In this document: positions 31,603 through 43,630 of the stretch, in pieces
How the letters are laid out: the number at the start of each line of letters is the position of its first letter
Position numbering within the stretch: position 1 is the first letter of the stretch
DNA from: Massospora cicadina
Lineage: Eukaryota > Entomophthoromycota > Entomophthoromycetes > Entomophthorales > Entomophthoraceae
Direction: 5' to 3'
DNA: 64,000 bases
Assembly: GCA_022478985.1 (NCBI GenBank)
Contig: JAKSZP010014528.1
Coordinates: forward strand, 62,001-126,000
Made by a program: the position numbers and the translations under genes
The notes under the pieces: generated by a model
Told to the model about the DNA's origin: nothing
Databases searched by the model: none
What the model saw: the letters and a program-made list of their open reading frames with translations, nothing else

Positions 31603-33527
31603 TTCGAGGCAAGCTGACCAGGGGACAGACATTATCAAAACTAAAAATATACTAAAAAACTAACATAACTACTTAGTATGAACAAAACGCCCTAATAAGC
31701 GGATTGAGTGAAATGCTTTGAAAACCAACCAACCAGGTGGGCAGCGGAAGCCACTTATCCCTCCATGGTGGAAGGGGAGGGGGTCAGGGGACTCATCTTC
31801 AGCAGCCTCTTCAGCAGCATCTTCTTCCTTTCATAGTAGAGTTTGTGTCACAGCTATCAGTAATGGCGTTGGGGCATCTGCGGTATGTGGTTCAATATCT
31901 CTAATAAGTGGAATTTCATGGAAATTTCCAGCTAGGTAAATGGCACTGATATATTTGGTTAAAGCTTTTTCAGCTTTAATTTGGGCATCTGGGAGTTGAA
32001 TGAATGTGCAATGTTGGTTCAGGTTATTTTTGCTTTTGGATTCCGTGCTATAGTTGCCACGTTCTGGATAGCATCATTTGCAATTTTTGCAATACTTGTT
32101 CACTGATATTTTGCTTTTTAGAGTTAAGGTTGCAGGGATAACAGGAGGTGGAATTCCTCCTTTGAGTATTACTACTGATTTAGTGACAGCTTTATGAAGG
32201 GGATGACAATCTGGTGTTGCAGATGCTTTAACTACAAGCTGGTGATCACTTCAAAATAATTTGGCATTTGGCTGTGGGGTATAAAGTTGAGGGGGTATTT
32301 GGCGTCACATTCTGCATTAATGAACCACTCGATTTGCAGAGATGCTTCTTTAATATACTTACCTGAATTGTCAATTTCAGCCAATAATTCCCATAAGTTT
32401 TGGTTGAATTTGATTGGGGAATCAGCGTACTGTTGAGGTTTGTTCATATCATTTGAGGAAGTGCGGGATCAAACTGGGATCCAATCTGATGCTTGATTGG
32501 AGGAATTATCTATGGCATTGGGGTAAGGAGGAGGCTGATTGGTGGCTGCAGGTGCAGCTGCAGCAACAGGCTTTGGGGGTGGAGGAGGTAGGATTGTGCC
32601 CCATGCTAGAAATTGTATAGGGTGGGCAGCGGATTTGAGGTTGGCAGATGAGTCATCCAATCCGCCTGAAGTGGTTGAGAAGGGGAACTTGCGTTTTGAG
32701 TGGTCTAATTTGAAACATGATGGACAGATCATCTGCCCACCCTTGACACAGGCCCAAAATGGATGGTCAGGCACTGAGGGAATAACGGTGCATGGTGGAA
32801 TTGCCACCACAATTTTATTAAATTTAGGGCTTATCATGGCATATGCCCAAGGCCCAGAAAGTCATCTGGCCCCATTTGGGACCACAAATTGTAAGATGAG
32901 GTTGGAGCCATAGGCTGCCAAACGTCATCAGCTCCTGGTGGAGCACTTCAGGGGGAGGTGGGTGGGCAGGCCAGCAAACTGGACCACCAAAGTGGTGTCC
33001 ACTGGGAGTCAAGTCCGAGTTGTGGGGAGAGGGGTGCCCTGAAATACCAGGGGCACAGTTGCTGCAGTGGCAGCGTCAGCTTTGCAGGTGAAGCTGAGGT
33101 TGAAATACCCCTTGTAGGGGCAGAAATTGATGAAGCTGGCGGTTGTCATCACTGCTTGTGCCATTTTGATAATGGCTTGGTCATGGTATGGGAATAATTT
33201 CCCATATTTGACCCTTAGGCCTTAGTGAATGTTGCTCTGGGGGAACACTAGGGGGCAGCGTGGTACCACTTGGGTATGAGTAAGGTGGGCGTCTAGGTCT
33301 TTGTGCGGAACGAATTGGCCCATAGGTTTGGAATGACTGGGTGAACCAGTCCTAGCGCATTTTCCTGATGGATGGAAAATGGTGGGGGAGTTTCACCGCT
33401 GCCCCATGCTGAATCAGCTGGCGGAGAATCTGAGGACATTGGAGCGAAACTACTACATGCAAATTTGATTTGTTTTCTAAGTTCATGTAATTTTGCTTGG
33501 AAAGTTATGCTGAGCAGAAAGCTATGA
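31603..33527 (-). mobile_element. ORF1-only LINE relative (half-LINE), copy B
   Basis: It has the same layout as copy A. The 3' end, at the low-coordinate side, reads on the minus strand TGTCTGTCCCCTGGTCAG followed by CTTGCCTCGAATAAATA. LINE-B2 ends TGTCTGTCCCCTGGTCAG followed by CTTACCTCGG. The agreement continues upstream for a further 30 bases or so (TAGTTAT and TTAGTTTT strings before the motif). The 5' start near GCTTTCTGCTCAGCATAA matches copy A. Confidence 0.75.
31669..33439 (-). pseudogene. ORF1-like CCHC protein with unknown C-terminal region, copy B
   Basis: It starts MSSDSPPADSAWGSGETPPP. In-order blocks are VKYGKLFPYHDQAIIKMAQA near 33180, FINFCPYKGYFNLSFTCKAD near 33125, TTLVVQFAGPPTSP near 32990, then IPPCTVIPSVPDHPFWA and GGQMICPSCFKLDHSKRK in the open frame 32837-32469. 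The knuckle's last cysteine is phenylalanine. This frame continues through a WGTILPPPPPKP linker. The C-terminal region, 32447-32232, has FNQNLWELLAEIDNSGKYIK and YPLNFIPHSQMPNYFEVI. The protein ends after an acidic run near 31810 (EEDAAEEAAEDE). It is the best copy for reading the knuckle context and linker, but frames change several times. Confidence 0.7.
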
Positions 33528-34504
33528 TGATGATAAAAAGGGAACTATTTTCTCAGGGACGCTCAACTTAGCACACCTAAGAAAACTTTTGGGACTTGTT
33601 ATGATTTTTTTAAATATTTTTGCTTTTCTCAATTAGAACATCAGCTATTAGTAATAATCAAATACAAATTCTATTGTTCCTGTTATGCTTATTTAGCATT
33701 ATTTTGGTGGAACATAATTCTGTGTTCAACATCAGATAAGCTGTGTTGCTAATTAACAATTTTTTTAATTCACTCTTTACAGAGTTTGGCGGCATTGTGG
33801 ATTATAATTAAGGCAGTCTAGCGTTGCATAATTGTAAGTTGTGGGCCAATTTTTCAGTCTTACTAATTAAATAAATGAAATAATCTGCTTCCAGCTTGAT
33901 TAGAAATATTCTCATCATTTACTTATCAAATTAGCAGCTTTATCCCTACTGAGAGGATTGATATTAAAGTGAGATATTCTAGCCAAGTTATTATTGGCAT
34001 GTCAAGAGTATAGGTCTTTTCAAAAACTAACAGCTTTTTCAATATTGAGCACTGTATAATGCCTAAAATAAAGTTCAGCAGATGATATTGGGTAATCTTC
34101 TATCATAAGAGCTGTTTTATGATCACTGGATGCATTAGGTGGTTCTCCTTTGATAGTAGAAATCACCCACTAGCTAAGATAGGTGGCCTCAACAGAGGGA
34201 TATAAGTTGAAAGCAGAGTCTTTAGATACTATAGTTGTTGAAAGATTCAAGGGGCACTAGAGAGTGACCTTTTAGAATTCACAAAACTTTGGGATAGGTG
34301 AGAAAAGAGTTTTTACTTTGTCACAGGAGGGTTCAGGTATCTCAAAGCACCCATATTAAGAAACCAAAGAGGTAATCTTGTTATTATCTTGATACTATGG
34401 TGACAACAAATTTTCTCTAGTAACAGTGTTAATTTTTTTGTTAGTATGATAGCATTAAAGTAACAAAGAGAAATCAAAAACAATTGTGTGATAGGAGCGC
34501 TTCA
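33528..34504. other. AT-rich region, nothing recognised
   Basis: No reading frame with a motif was seen, and no RNA gene. It may hold decayed repeats beyond recognition. Confidence 0.45.
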
Positions 34505-34690
34505 TATTTTAAAACTGACAAAAGATTCAGAAATGGAGTATATGATGAGCACAGTCCAGGTTTAGTATTGGGAGTAGATTATAAATCATTTTCCAAGTCT
34601 GGTCTAAGATCAATAATGTTAATGCTAATAGTAGTTGCATTGTTGTATTTCTCACATTCCAGTCAAGAGTTTCTAGTGTATGATATGAAT
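34505..34690 (+). repeat. Unclassified repeat, copy 2 (partner near 9411-9590)
   Basis: This is the same-orientation partner of 9411-9590. A 75-codon frame (MCDRSASYFKTDKRFRNGVY) overlaps it but is not preserved in the partner, so it is probably chance. Confidence 0.45.
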
Positions 34691-37600
34691 GTCAGGCTTT
34701 ACTTTTGTTAAGGTGAAGTCTCAACTTATGGTTTATGACTTGTTTATTATTTTCCTTAAAATCAGCTTGAATTCATTATATAGTTATCTAAAGCTTGACG
34801 CTTTATCAGTCCTAAAACCCAAAAACATTATTATTATTTGTTGACCAATGTTCTATTAACTTAAGACTAAAAAATTACTAGTAAGATTCTATTTTAAGCA
34901 CTTAGCAGCTTCTTAAGATAACGCTGAGTTCAAGAACTAACAGATTCTTAATAAAAAACCTTAATAGTGCTCCATTGGCTGATGAGATAGGATATATGTC
35001 CTAACTATCTAATAACATTTTGTTAAAATGGATCAAGTTAATTTTAATATTTACCTCTTATCTCTGCCCTAACAACAATATTATGCCACCTATATTACCT
35101 TACCACCTTTTGCCTTCCTTATGACAGATAATAGTTACCACTTTGCTGTGTTTCTATCGTTGATCTAATTCCAGCCCAGTAATAATCCTGATTTACATAA
35201 ACTGTAAACCTGGACTGTGCAATCACTTCTTAAATCTGCTTCCACCCTAACATGTGGTATTCTCCTTTCACTCATAATAATTTTTTTTCTCTCTTTGTAC
35301 TTTAAATAGTACTAAACTTTGATATGATAAGGTACTTTCTACAGCATATATTCTACTTACTCTAATTTACTTAGCTATTTTTTAAATTGACTAAAGTCTC
35401 ATCCCACCTTGAAAACTTCAAAGCCCTACCTCCAAAGGATCGCGCCTCAAGTGATTCCCCTCAAAGCTTTCATACAATGGAGGAAAAACCAACATATAAT
35501 GTTGCTTATTAGCTGACGCAGGCTTAGCAACAGAGCCATATAAATCATGAATAGGTCATCATTCCCCACATCAATACAATTATCAGTTAGATAGGATGAT
35601 GCACTACCTTTTCAGGATGTGGATATTAGCTAGAGAGCCATATTATCCCAAATTTAATGGATTAAAACTCCAATTTTTGTTTATTGGATTCTTTAAGTAA
35701 ATCAAATTTTAGTAATAATGTACCATAAGCCTTTCATGTATCTATTGATAATTTATACAATTATTTGTGATAAATGCAATTAAATGGTATAATAAATTTC
35801 TAGTTTGTGCTTTATCTCTTCTAAAAAATGCTTTATTCTTCACAATGCAAAATTTTCCACCTTTTAACATGACAATGTGAGGCTTTTTTATTTATTATTA
35901 TTTGTCTCATTTTCATCCACTTTTCTTATAATCTTACAGATAGCTATAGTTAGCTCTGCACTTGGAGACAGAATTTTCTTTCATTTCAAGAATATTGGGT
36001 GCTATCTGAGAGTAGCAAAGTATTGTCACTGAGATTAAAGGCTTTCTGACTATTTTAATAGGATAAGTAACAATTGATTATAAAAACCGCAAGTTGCCTT
36101 TTAATCCAACATCGCCATATATCTGAAGAGTTCCAAGAAAAGCCAAAGCTTCAATTGGGAGTACTCTATTACCAATAATAGCAATTCTAATCCACAATGC
36201 ATTGCTATTCTGGTTATATGTGAGTAGAAACCACTGGGTGATATTTAGTTAAAGTACTAATTAACAAAATTTTCCCTGACCTAGAAGAAAAGCTCAATAC
36301 AGAGAGCAATTGTGCTCATGTCTCTCTCATTGGAGTGTAAACATTTGTTACAGGCGTATTAGATTTAGAAGATGTATCTTGTCCATATTTTGATTGACTG
36401 TGGACGTTGATGTTGTAGAGATCTACAACTTTTGGGGCAACTAATGGCTCCTCTTTGTGTACACATACTATTAGGCTTCTCTTTATCTCCACTGTGAGGA
36501 ATTTTATATATTATTCTGGCAGATAGATCTTTTTTATTTGGAATGTATACAATGTTGTCAACTTAGCGAGTTGGAAAGTCTTGAAGGTAGTTGAGTGTTT
36601 GAATGGTGGAATTCCCTTGGTAAGTTTTTGAGCACTACATCCAATTCATTAATCATAGTAACAACTTTTAAGACGGCCAATACCATCACCAAGAGTATAA
36701 ATTATGACCCCTCCATAGGCCTAGGCGTAATCATTGTAGGAGGTAATTCTTTAACATATCAGTAAAATAACTTTATATATAATAGAGCTTGAGTTTTTAG
36801 TAAGATTGAATGTAACAATTACCCTAACCCTACTATTGACAGGGCACTGGGTTTATATACTAGAGGATGAGGTGGAAAACAACTAGATTCTTAAAATTCT
36901 TCTAAGTTTAGGCGCAATTTCTATTGTGCCACAATCAGTAAATTATAATTGTAAAGTCCATTGTGTGAACATTGGATGTCAGAATAGCAATGGCAATTGT
37001 GTCACTTGGCGCCTTAATTTAGGCCCTTTTATTTGTTTGGTTGTAGAAAAATCTTCGCCCCTGAAGCACCTTTAGATTAACACAAAAAATCTTAAAAACG
37101 GAGCTAATTTTTAACTGCCAACCCGTTTGTTTGGGGATCCTCACTGGGTTGTTCCTGGCAGAATTGTTCACGCCAAAAACCCTTGCTTATTTCAGGCTAT
37201 TGATTAAAATGTCTGCTTCTGTGCTTAATTCCTTAATTTTATCTAAATTTTTAGCTGACTCATATATTATTGTAGGTTTGAAGTCAATAGGGGTTGGCGG
37301 TAGTACAGGGTTCAATCTAGGCTGAACAGCAGCCACCAATTTTTTGTCAGGGTATAACCTAAATCTGCCATTTTAGTCAAGGGTAAGGCCCATGGATTGG
37401 CACCCCTCGTTATGTTAAAGGGATGTAAAGCTCTTTCTAACTCTATGCCGCTATTTTTATTTTTACAAACACAGCATATTAGTTAGCCAAAAAAATTTAT
37501 AGTCACCTTTTTCTGTCTGATTTTTTGTTAATGGCATGCTGGATATCAACATAATTAATTGATCTATACCAACTAGTAGTCAGACAAATTAAGAAGTGGG

Positions 37601-39191
37601 TTGACACCCCAAATTAATATAATCTTTCTCATTAAAGTTATTTAAGCAAATGAATTTATTATTAAAATCTCTAGTTACTGTTTAAAGTTATCAATGAACT
37701 TGAAAAATTCTGCATTGCTAAACTAAACAACAATTGCCCTAACTACTTTCCTCCATTGTGTTTTAACATATCTGTAATAATTTTTGTAGAAGATGACCAC
37801 TAGTACAATTTTTGCATGAGTTTTATATGTGATGTTCCAAAGATAATTAATTTGAGCGCACATTAGTATAAAGGTACATCTCCACCATAAAAGAAAATCA
37901 TCACAATAATCTTGGTTTCTGAAACTTCTAGGGTCTTCTTATCCTCTGAATGACATGATAAAAAGAGTTGTGACAGACTCAAACAATTTTCAATGAAGGT
38001 TTAACTTAATCTACACAAAGTTAATCAGTAGGTCACTCCATTTTTTATGATAAATTCCTTATGTTGGTCTAAATTTTTATTTATACCCTTATCAAACAGA
38101 CATTTGACATAATCTATGTGTCATGGACAATTTTATCTGTTTACTATCCCTTAACTACTATTGTTAATATCTTTGGTGAGTATGTATTTCAAGGTCGTTA
38201 TAGCTCAAAAGCTTTTTCAATATTGTGTCTGACATATTATCAGAACATTCTAATATAGAATCTATCTCTTAAAGCTGCGGTTATATTTAGCATATATTAG
38301 TTATGAGATAATATCTTATTATATGATTTGTAATATCAGCAACTTTTAGAATTAAAGAGCTTAGTCTCACTTCTCATTACAAAAGGGTTGCTATTTGATT
38401 ACAGATGGTACTATTATTGTCCAGAGAGCCTTAACACATATTTATTTTGTATAATGAAATTCCAAAGCGTCTTATAGCTTATCTATTTTTATTTAAAAGG
38501 TATATCTAGAAACATACATGCCTATATTTATGATCGCCGCATCACCTGAAAAGTTAGATTCATTTGTTTATTCCACATATGCTTAAGTCTAGTGGCTCAA
38601 AACTACATTAAGAATTTCTTGAAAAAATTAAGTATTTTTTACTCGTGAAAACACCTTATAGTATCCTGACCTTAATTTTACTAAAAGGAAATCATTATGG
38701 ATATGTTTAAAAACTATCATAGGAGATAAATGTTTCTAAGATAATTTTATAAAACTAATATATTTTTAACATCTGATCTCAGACTGAATAAAGTTTATCT
38801 GTAGTAATCTTCTACCTATATATTAGGAGATATTGTTAAGAAAAATAACATACTTAAAAGCAGATGAAATTTGTTATTTACTCTACAGCCCTCTCATTAT
38901 AAACGCTCATGGCATTATTTAGATAGCTAAATTGTTAGTATTTGAGTGATCAAAGTTTTAACTGGGCTGTACTTTAGGTGCATGAACACTCATAACAGTA
39001 GACACTAAGAGTGAGGCGACGCTTATAATTTAGGGTTCAACTTATGAGAAGTTAGGGAGAAGTTTTGTGATCCTAGAATGGGTGAAAGTAGGGGTGAGCT
39101 TTTCCCAGTATTGTTTATACTAATACCCTTGGAAAGGTGAGCAGAATTTCTGACATAGTTTCTTTGTCAATAGAGGCCATTAGTGGCATTT
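34691..39191. other. 4.5 kb of AT-rich sequence without a recognised gene
   Basis: Six frames give only short peptides without motifs. A minus-strand stretch near 37130-37330 (LDKIKELSTEADILINSLK) has a coil-like look and could be a relic of an old Gag, but nothing confirms this. The stretch has no LTR pair I could match by eye. It is best regarded as decayed repeat or intergenic sequence. Confidence 0.4.
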
Positions 39192-41065
39192 ATTTTTTTA
39201 GCACTAGTGGTTCCCAACCAAAAGGGGGAGCCGCCACGCATCTTTATTTGTAAATGAGCCAAAATAAAGGGATTATTAGAAATAAAAAATTCCTAATATA
39301 GCCCCTAAGTTATTGGCCTAGGAAACCATCTCATAAGGTGAGGAAGCTTTAAGGAAACTTTTGTCAGGCGCCCGCTTTAGCTGGCGAACCATGGCGGACA
39401 ACATAGGGATAGGGGCAACAGCGACATGGGGCATGAGGAGGTATAGCTGCGGGTTTTCTTCATTTATGAGGCCAGCGGTATCCATCGCCTCAACATATTG
39501 AGCAAGTTGATGCTCATCGAAAGTGATGAGAGCAGGCACAAAAGTGATTGGCTTGATGCACTGGCAGTTTTGGGGATAATTGTGATTAATCAGAGAAGTT
39601 TTTGCCACGTCAATGCAAGTATGACTTGCTCCAAAAGCAAGCTCCTCAATTTCATATTTTACATCCTCATCAAAGTCATGAGGTAAATTTGGGATGGGAA
39701 TACCCTCAACAAGGGGCTCCATCACCCATGAAGATGTTGGTAGAGGAGGGTGTTGGCAGGAGCAGCTGCTGCTTCTACCGCCATTTTGTTAATATTTTTA
39801 TAATTGGTGAAACCGTTTTTAGATCTAAAATGGTAGGGACAAAAAATGGGAGGATTTAAAAAAAATTTTTTAGGCAAAATCAAGCTTAACGTATATGGCC
39901 AATCTTTATCATCAATCCATTTGAGTGCTTTGAATAGATTTAAATTGGCTAATGCTGGGCCAGCCACCAGAGTCAGTGCAGTGGCGGATCCTGATTGACT
40001 GCAAACAGTTGACCACAGCAGCTCAGCTGAAACTGTCTCAGCCATAAGCTCAGGATTCTGTAGTTCCAACAAATTTTTTAAAAATTTAAATTTTGATTAG
40101 CTGCTGCTTTGGAAGCAGTGCCAGAATTAGTCAAGGTTTGGGGGTTGAAGGATCGTGCCCAACCTGAAAAATTTGAGCAAGGCAGCAGCTAGCCTGACGC
40201 TAGAAGGAGGAGTGGTGGAAGCGGTAGAGGTGGAAGCTGAGGGGGCACTTGTGCTTTGAATGATCCAATTAGAAGCACAAGGGGCATATGGTATGGTCAT
40301 TTTTGACATGCGCCCAAAAAGGGTGATCAGGTGCAGATCTGATCACCATACGGGGGGGAATCATGAGGTAGGTGTTGTGATGGAAAAGGGTGGATCATCA
40401 TAAAGGCATGAGGCCCTACCAACTGACCCACCCATTGAAAACCACAAACTGCAAAATGGGGTCTTTACCTTAAATGGACATCCATAAGATCATGGTAAAG
40501 GCTTTCATGGGAGAGAAATGAAAGGAAACTGACAAACCTGAACCACAAAAGTGGCCTCATCCAGGATCCACATGAAAACAGTGGGGATGGTGATTTTTTT
40601 GTAAAGTATCAGCAGCTTAGATGCTGCTGCCACATCATCTTCCAAATGGAAGCCAGATCAAAATACCCCTTAAAGGGGTGGAAGTCAATAAAGCTGGCGG
40701 TTTCAAAAACTGCCATGGCCATTTCAACGATGGCTGCACTAGCATATGAGAAAAGATTCCCATATTTGGCCCAAAGGCCAAAACACAAATTGCTCCATGA
40801 GAGCACCAAAGGGCTCTGGAGCACCGCTTTTGAGCTTGCAAGGTGGCGGGACAAATCCTGATGGGGGACAACGCCTGGTAGCGTTGAGAGGCTAGAAGAG
40901 ACAGCCTGGGCACGCTCCAGTTGTGGCCAAAAGACGCCAGATGGCGGCGCACCACCACCCCAGCTAGGGCTTCAGGCGTCAATTGCAATGACATTGGTAA
41001 GTTTAAGATCGTTCATGCAGTCATTTATTGTATTTTTTTAACAAATAAAAATTTGAATTTAATTT
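39192..41065 (-). mobile_element. ORF1-only LINE relative (half-LINE), copy C
   Basis: It matches copy D in start region, coding blocks and 3' end. On the minus strand the end reads ACAAATAAAGATGCGTGG and later GCTAAAAAAATAAA; copy D has GCAAATAAAGATACGTGG and GCTAAAAAAGAAA. This A-rich end differs from the LINE-B-like tail of copies A and B, so there are at least two subfamilies. The 5' boundary is approximate. Confidence 0.7.
39318..40994 (-). pseudogene. ORF1-like CCHC protein with unknown C-terminal region, copy C (best C-terminus)
   Basis: The start is MSLQLTPEALAGVVVRRHLA. A frame change leads to LWAKYGNLFSYASAAIVEMA and FIDFHPFKGYFDLASIW. The knuckle region near 40300 reads HPFWAHVKNDHTICPLCF, a stop, then LDHSKHKCP, keeping all four C-C-H-C ligands. 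The C-terminal half is in two open frames, 40072-39722 (116 codons) and 39725-39318 (135 codons): ALKWIDDKDWPYTLSLILPK, then MEPLVEGIPIPNLPHDFDED, KYEIEELAFGASHTCIDVAK and ALITFDEHQLAQYVEAMDTA. The last block matches copy D. I do not recognise a known domain there. About 558 codons in total. Confidence 0.7.
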
Positions 41066-42110
41066 AGGTATTAAAGCAAAAGAAGTATATTGGTGGCCCT
41101 TTATCAGTTTCCAAACTTATTTTGATTACAATATTTGATATTTTAATCTTAGTACTAAAAAAGTAAAGCTTTAAGATAAAGTTTTTAAATAGAAAAACTA
41201 AAAAATAACCCAACACTTAACCATTAACAGGGTGCTGGATTTTAGGGTGGGGAGGTGGGCTTAGATGAGCAATGATGCCCAAATTGGACTAATTGCTATT
41301 CTTGACTAGTTTTAATGGGCGTTTAAATGGCATATTTTATAATTCATAATAATTTAATCTGATCAACTGCACTATTTTATAAAGATTTCAGTCACATTTT
41401 GAACTTTGGAATTCTGCTTACACCATCTAAGCTCACAGACTTGTTTCATTCTGTTGGTTATAATATCTGTCTGACCCAGAACATATTTGGGATTCATCTA
41501 ATATATGATTTTCACCTGGGGATACCCCAAGTATCAAATTTTCAAATGAGAAGGCTCTTAGTTCAGCCTTCTGTTTGTAAAGGAAGTTTGTAAATATAGA
41601 CTACATATAATAAAATCTAAAAAGAATCATAGAACTGCCTAATTTTCTGTATATATTGCTATGCTGAATCAGAAAACAAAAAAATTTGGGTTTAGGAGTT
41701 GGCTGTAAGGTGGGAGGACACAAATAAGGATGGCAGCATTTACTTAAAGCTCATCTACAGTATGCTCAGATGAATATTTTGATCAGTTATAGCGCGTTAA
41801 ATTGACTCTTTACTTTTTTCTAAAAGGGTGAAGGTCATATCCAGCTTGATAACTGGAGCTTGAGAACTTAAATACAAAGTATACAACACTTTTTATTATA
41901 TAATGTAATACATGCAAGCAACGCGACAGTATCCTAAAAATGTCTAGAGATATAAATAATTATTTTCTGATTTAACGCTGGGCCATCCTTAAATTTTATA
42001 GCTATTTTAATAATATAATTACACCCGATTGACATTTAATGCAGTGTTTTGTGCATTTCTTAACTGCAATTCTAATTAGCAGCGCTTCTAGAGTTCATTT
42101 TCTTAATTGC
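41066..42110. other. AT-rich spacer, nothing recognised
   Basis: A 64-codon frame at 41399-41593 has no motif and no counterpart elsewhere in the window. There is no RNA gene signature. Confidence 0.45.
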
Positions 42111-42209
42111 AAAAAGATCATCTTAGCCTGCTTTTCTTTCCCATAATAATCACTTTAGTTACTACAATTCGATTCAAACAGCAAATTTGGATAATCACAC
42201 GCAGGAAAG

Positions 42210-43630
42210 ATGGGCGACTTTAATAACAAAAATAATACAACATGGGCGAGCGTCATGGCAAGCTGTGCGCTTAATGGTGCAACTAAGGGCAAGAAACGCC
42301 CCGGAGGGGGACCAGGAACCCAAGCTGCCAAGAAACCAAAAACTCAGACACCAATCAGGTTTATGGTATTTACTATAAAACAAGATCAATACATGTATAT
42401 CCAATGTAACCAACCCCTTTCAATAGTGGAACATGGGCTCCAGCTCTTCCTTGGGGATGAGTCCCCACCCCTGTGGGAGAAAACATGCGAGGCACAGCCC
42501 TCCCTTTTCCCCATGTGGTATACGTCACCACCAACAACATGGGCCATAGCTGGATTGATATTGGTTTTGAAACAGCTGAAAAAGCGGAAGCTGCAGCAAA
42601 AGTCTGCATCAAAATTACCCTTCCTGAGGGAAGAAAAATAGTGCGCACCGCGTGCACCAGATGTAACAAAGCGAAAACTTTGTTCATCTCCTTTGACTCA
42701 CTCCCTACCAACCTTCCTTGTAAGGTAATTGAGGAGGAGCTCTACAAAGGGCTTGTAGCCTACAGAGAAATTATGCAACTCAAATTATGACGATTTCTCC
42801 TGATGCCAACCCTATGCACAGGCAAAGCTATCGCCGTGATCAACCCATTCCCCAAAGTGGAAGATGACTTATCAAGAATCCCCCACACAGCAGAGTTTCA
42901 CTTTGTGGATGGGGGACAGTCATCCGCATTCTGAGTTACACCAGAACGCGCACTGCCTATATGCAACCACTGCAGTTCATTGGGACAAAAGGAACACGCA
43001 TGCCTTGTGAAGGAGGGCTTAATGGAAGCAGACTACTGTGAGGAAGCCATGGATGAAAGTAACAAAAACTTCGCCATAATGACTGATGGCCACCACCCAT
43101 TCCGCTGGGATGAAGATGGACTTTACTCCATCATGGACTCAGTTACACATAAACAATGCAAAGTGGCACAAAAGCCCACAAGTGGGCAGCGGCCAGGGTG
43201 GCAGTGCACATAGAATCATCCCACAACCCTGGACAAATTCAAGAGGATATTTTGGATATACACTGAGCCAACCAATCAGAACAATATGCCCAGGTTGAAA
43301 ATTTTCACAGCAACTCAACTGAGTCACCAGCGACATCAATCATGCACACTTTGAGGAACAATTCAGCCGCAATATGGGCGAAAATGCGGTGCACAATTCT
43401 CCAAATTTGAACCCCAAAATTAAAGAACCCAATCAGCACCCCGCATTAAACCATCATGAGATACATGCGGGAAAAGATAATGCAAATTCCAAAAACCAAA
43501 ATTCCTACAAAAAATCAAGTCAGAACAAGGAAATGACATTGTCATTGAGAGAGTTGGAGTACAGACGCGGAGCATGGCCAAAATGAGCCGCAGTGGGTTA
43601 GGGCCAGAGGGCCCTCCCAACTGCTCCTGA
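42210..43630 (+). pseudogene. LINE-B1 ORF1 (CCHC protein), broken
   Basis: It starts MGDFNNKNNTTWASVMASCA, a start shared with B2. The first frame carries QPLSIVEHGLQLFLGDESPP and LWEKTCEAQPSLFP, then a frameshift near 42510 leads to HSWIDIGFETAEKAEAAAK and KTLFISFDSLPTNLP. TGA codons near 42788 and 42932 interrupt it. The knuckle reads CNHCSSLGQKEHACL: the histidine-glycine context is altered, with Q-K-E-H in place of G-H-K-E-H, so ligand spacing should be checked. ORF1 ends at TGA 43628-43630 with PPNCS just before it; ORF2 follows in the same frame without a nearby ATG. Confidence 0.85.

Noticed and set aside
37131..37325. 64-codon frame in the AT-rich region, considered as a small gene
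   Set aside because: No motif, no partner elsewhere in the window, hydrophobic composition typical of AT-rich chance frames; the opposite strand looks equally likely.
33528..39191. Possibility of a host gene with introns in the long AT-rich region
   Set aside because: No pair of frames with consistent splice sites and no recognisable protein domain could be found by eye; transcript data would be needed.
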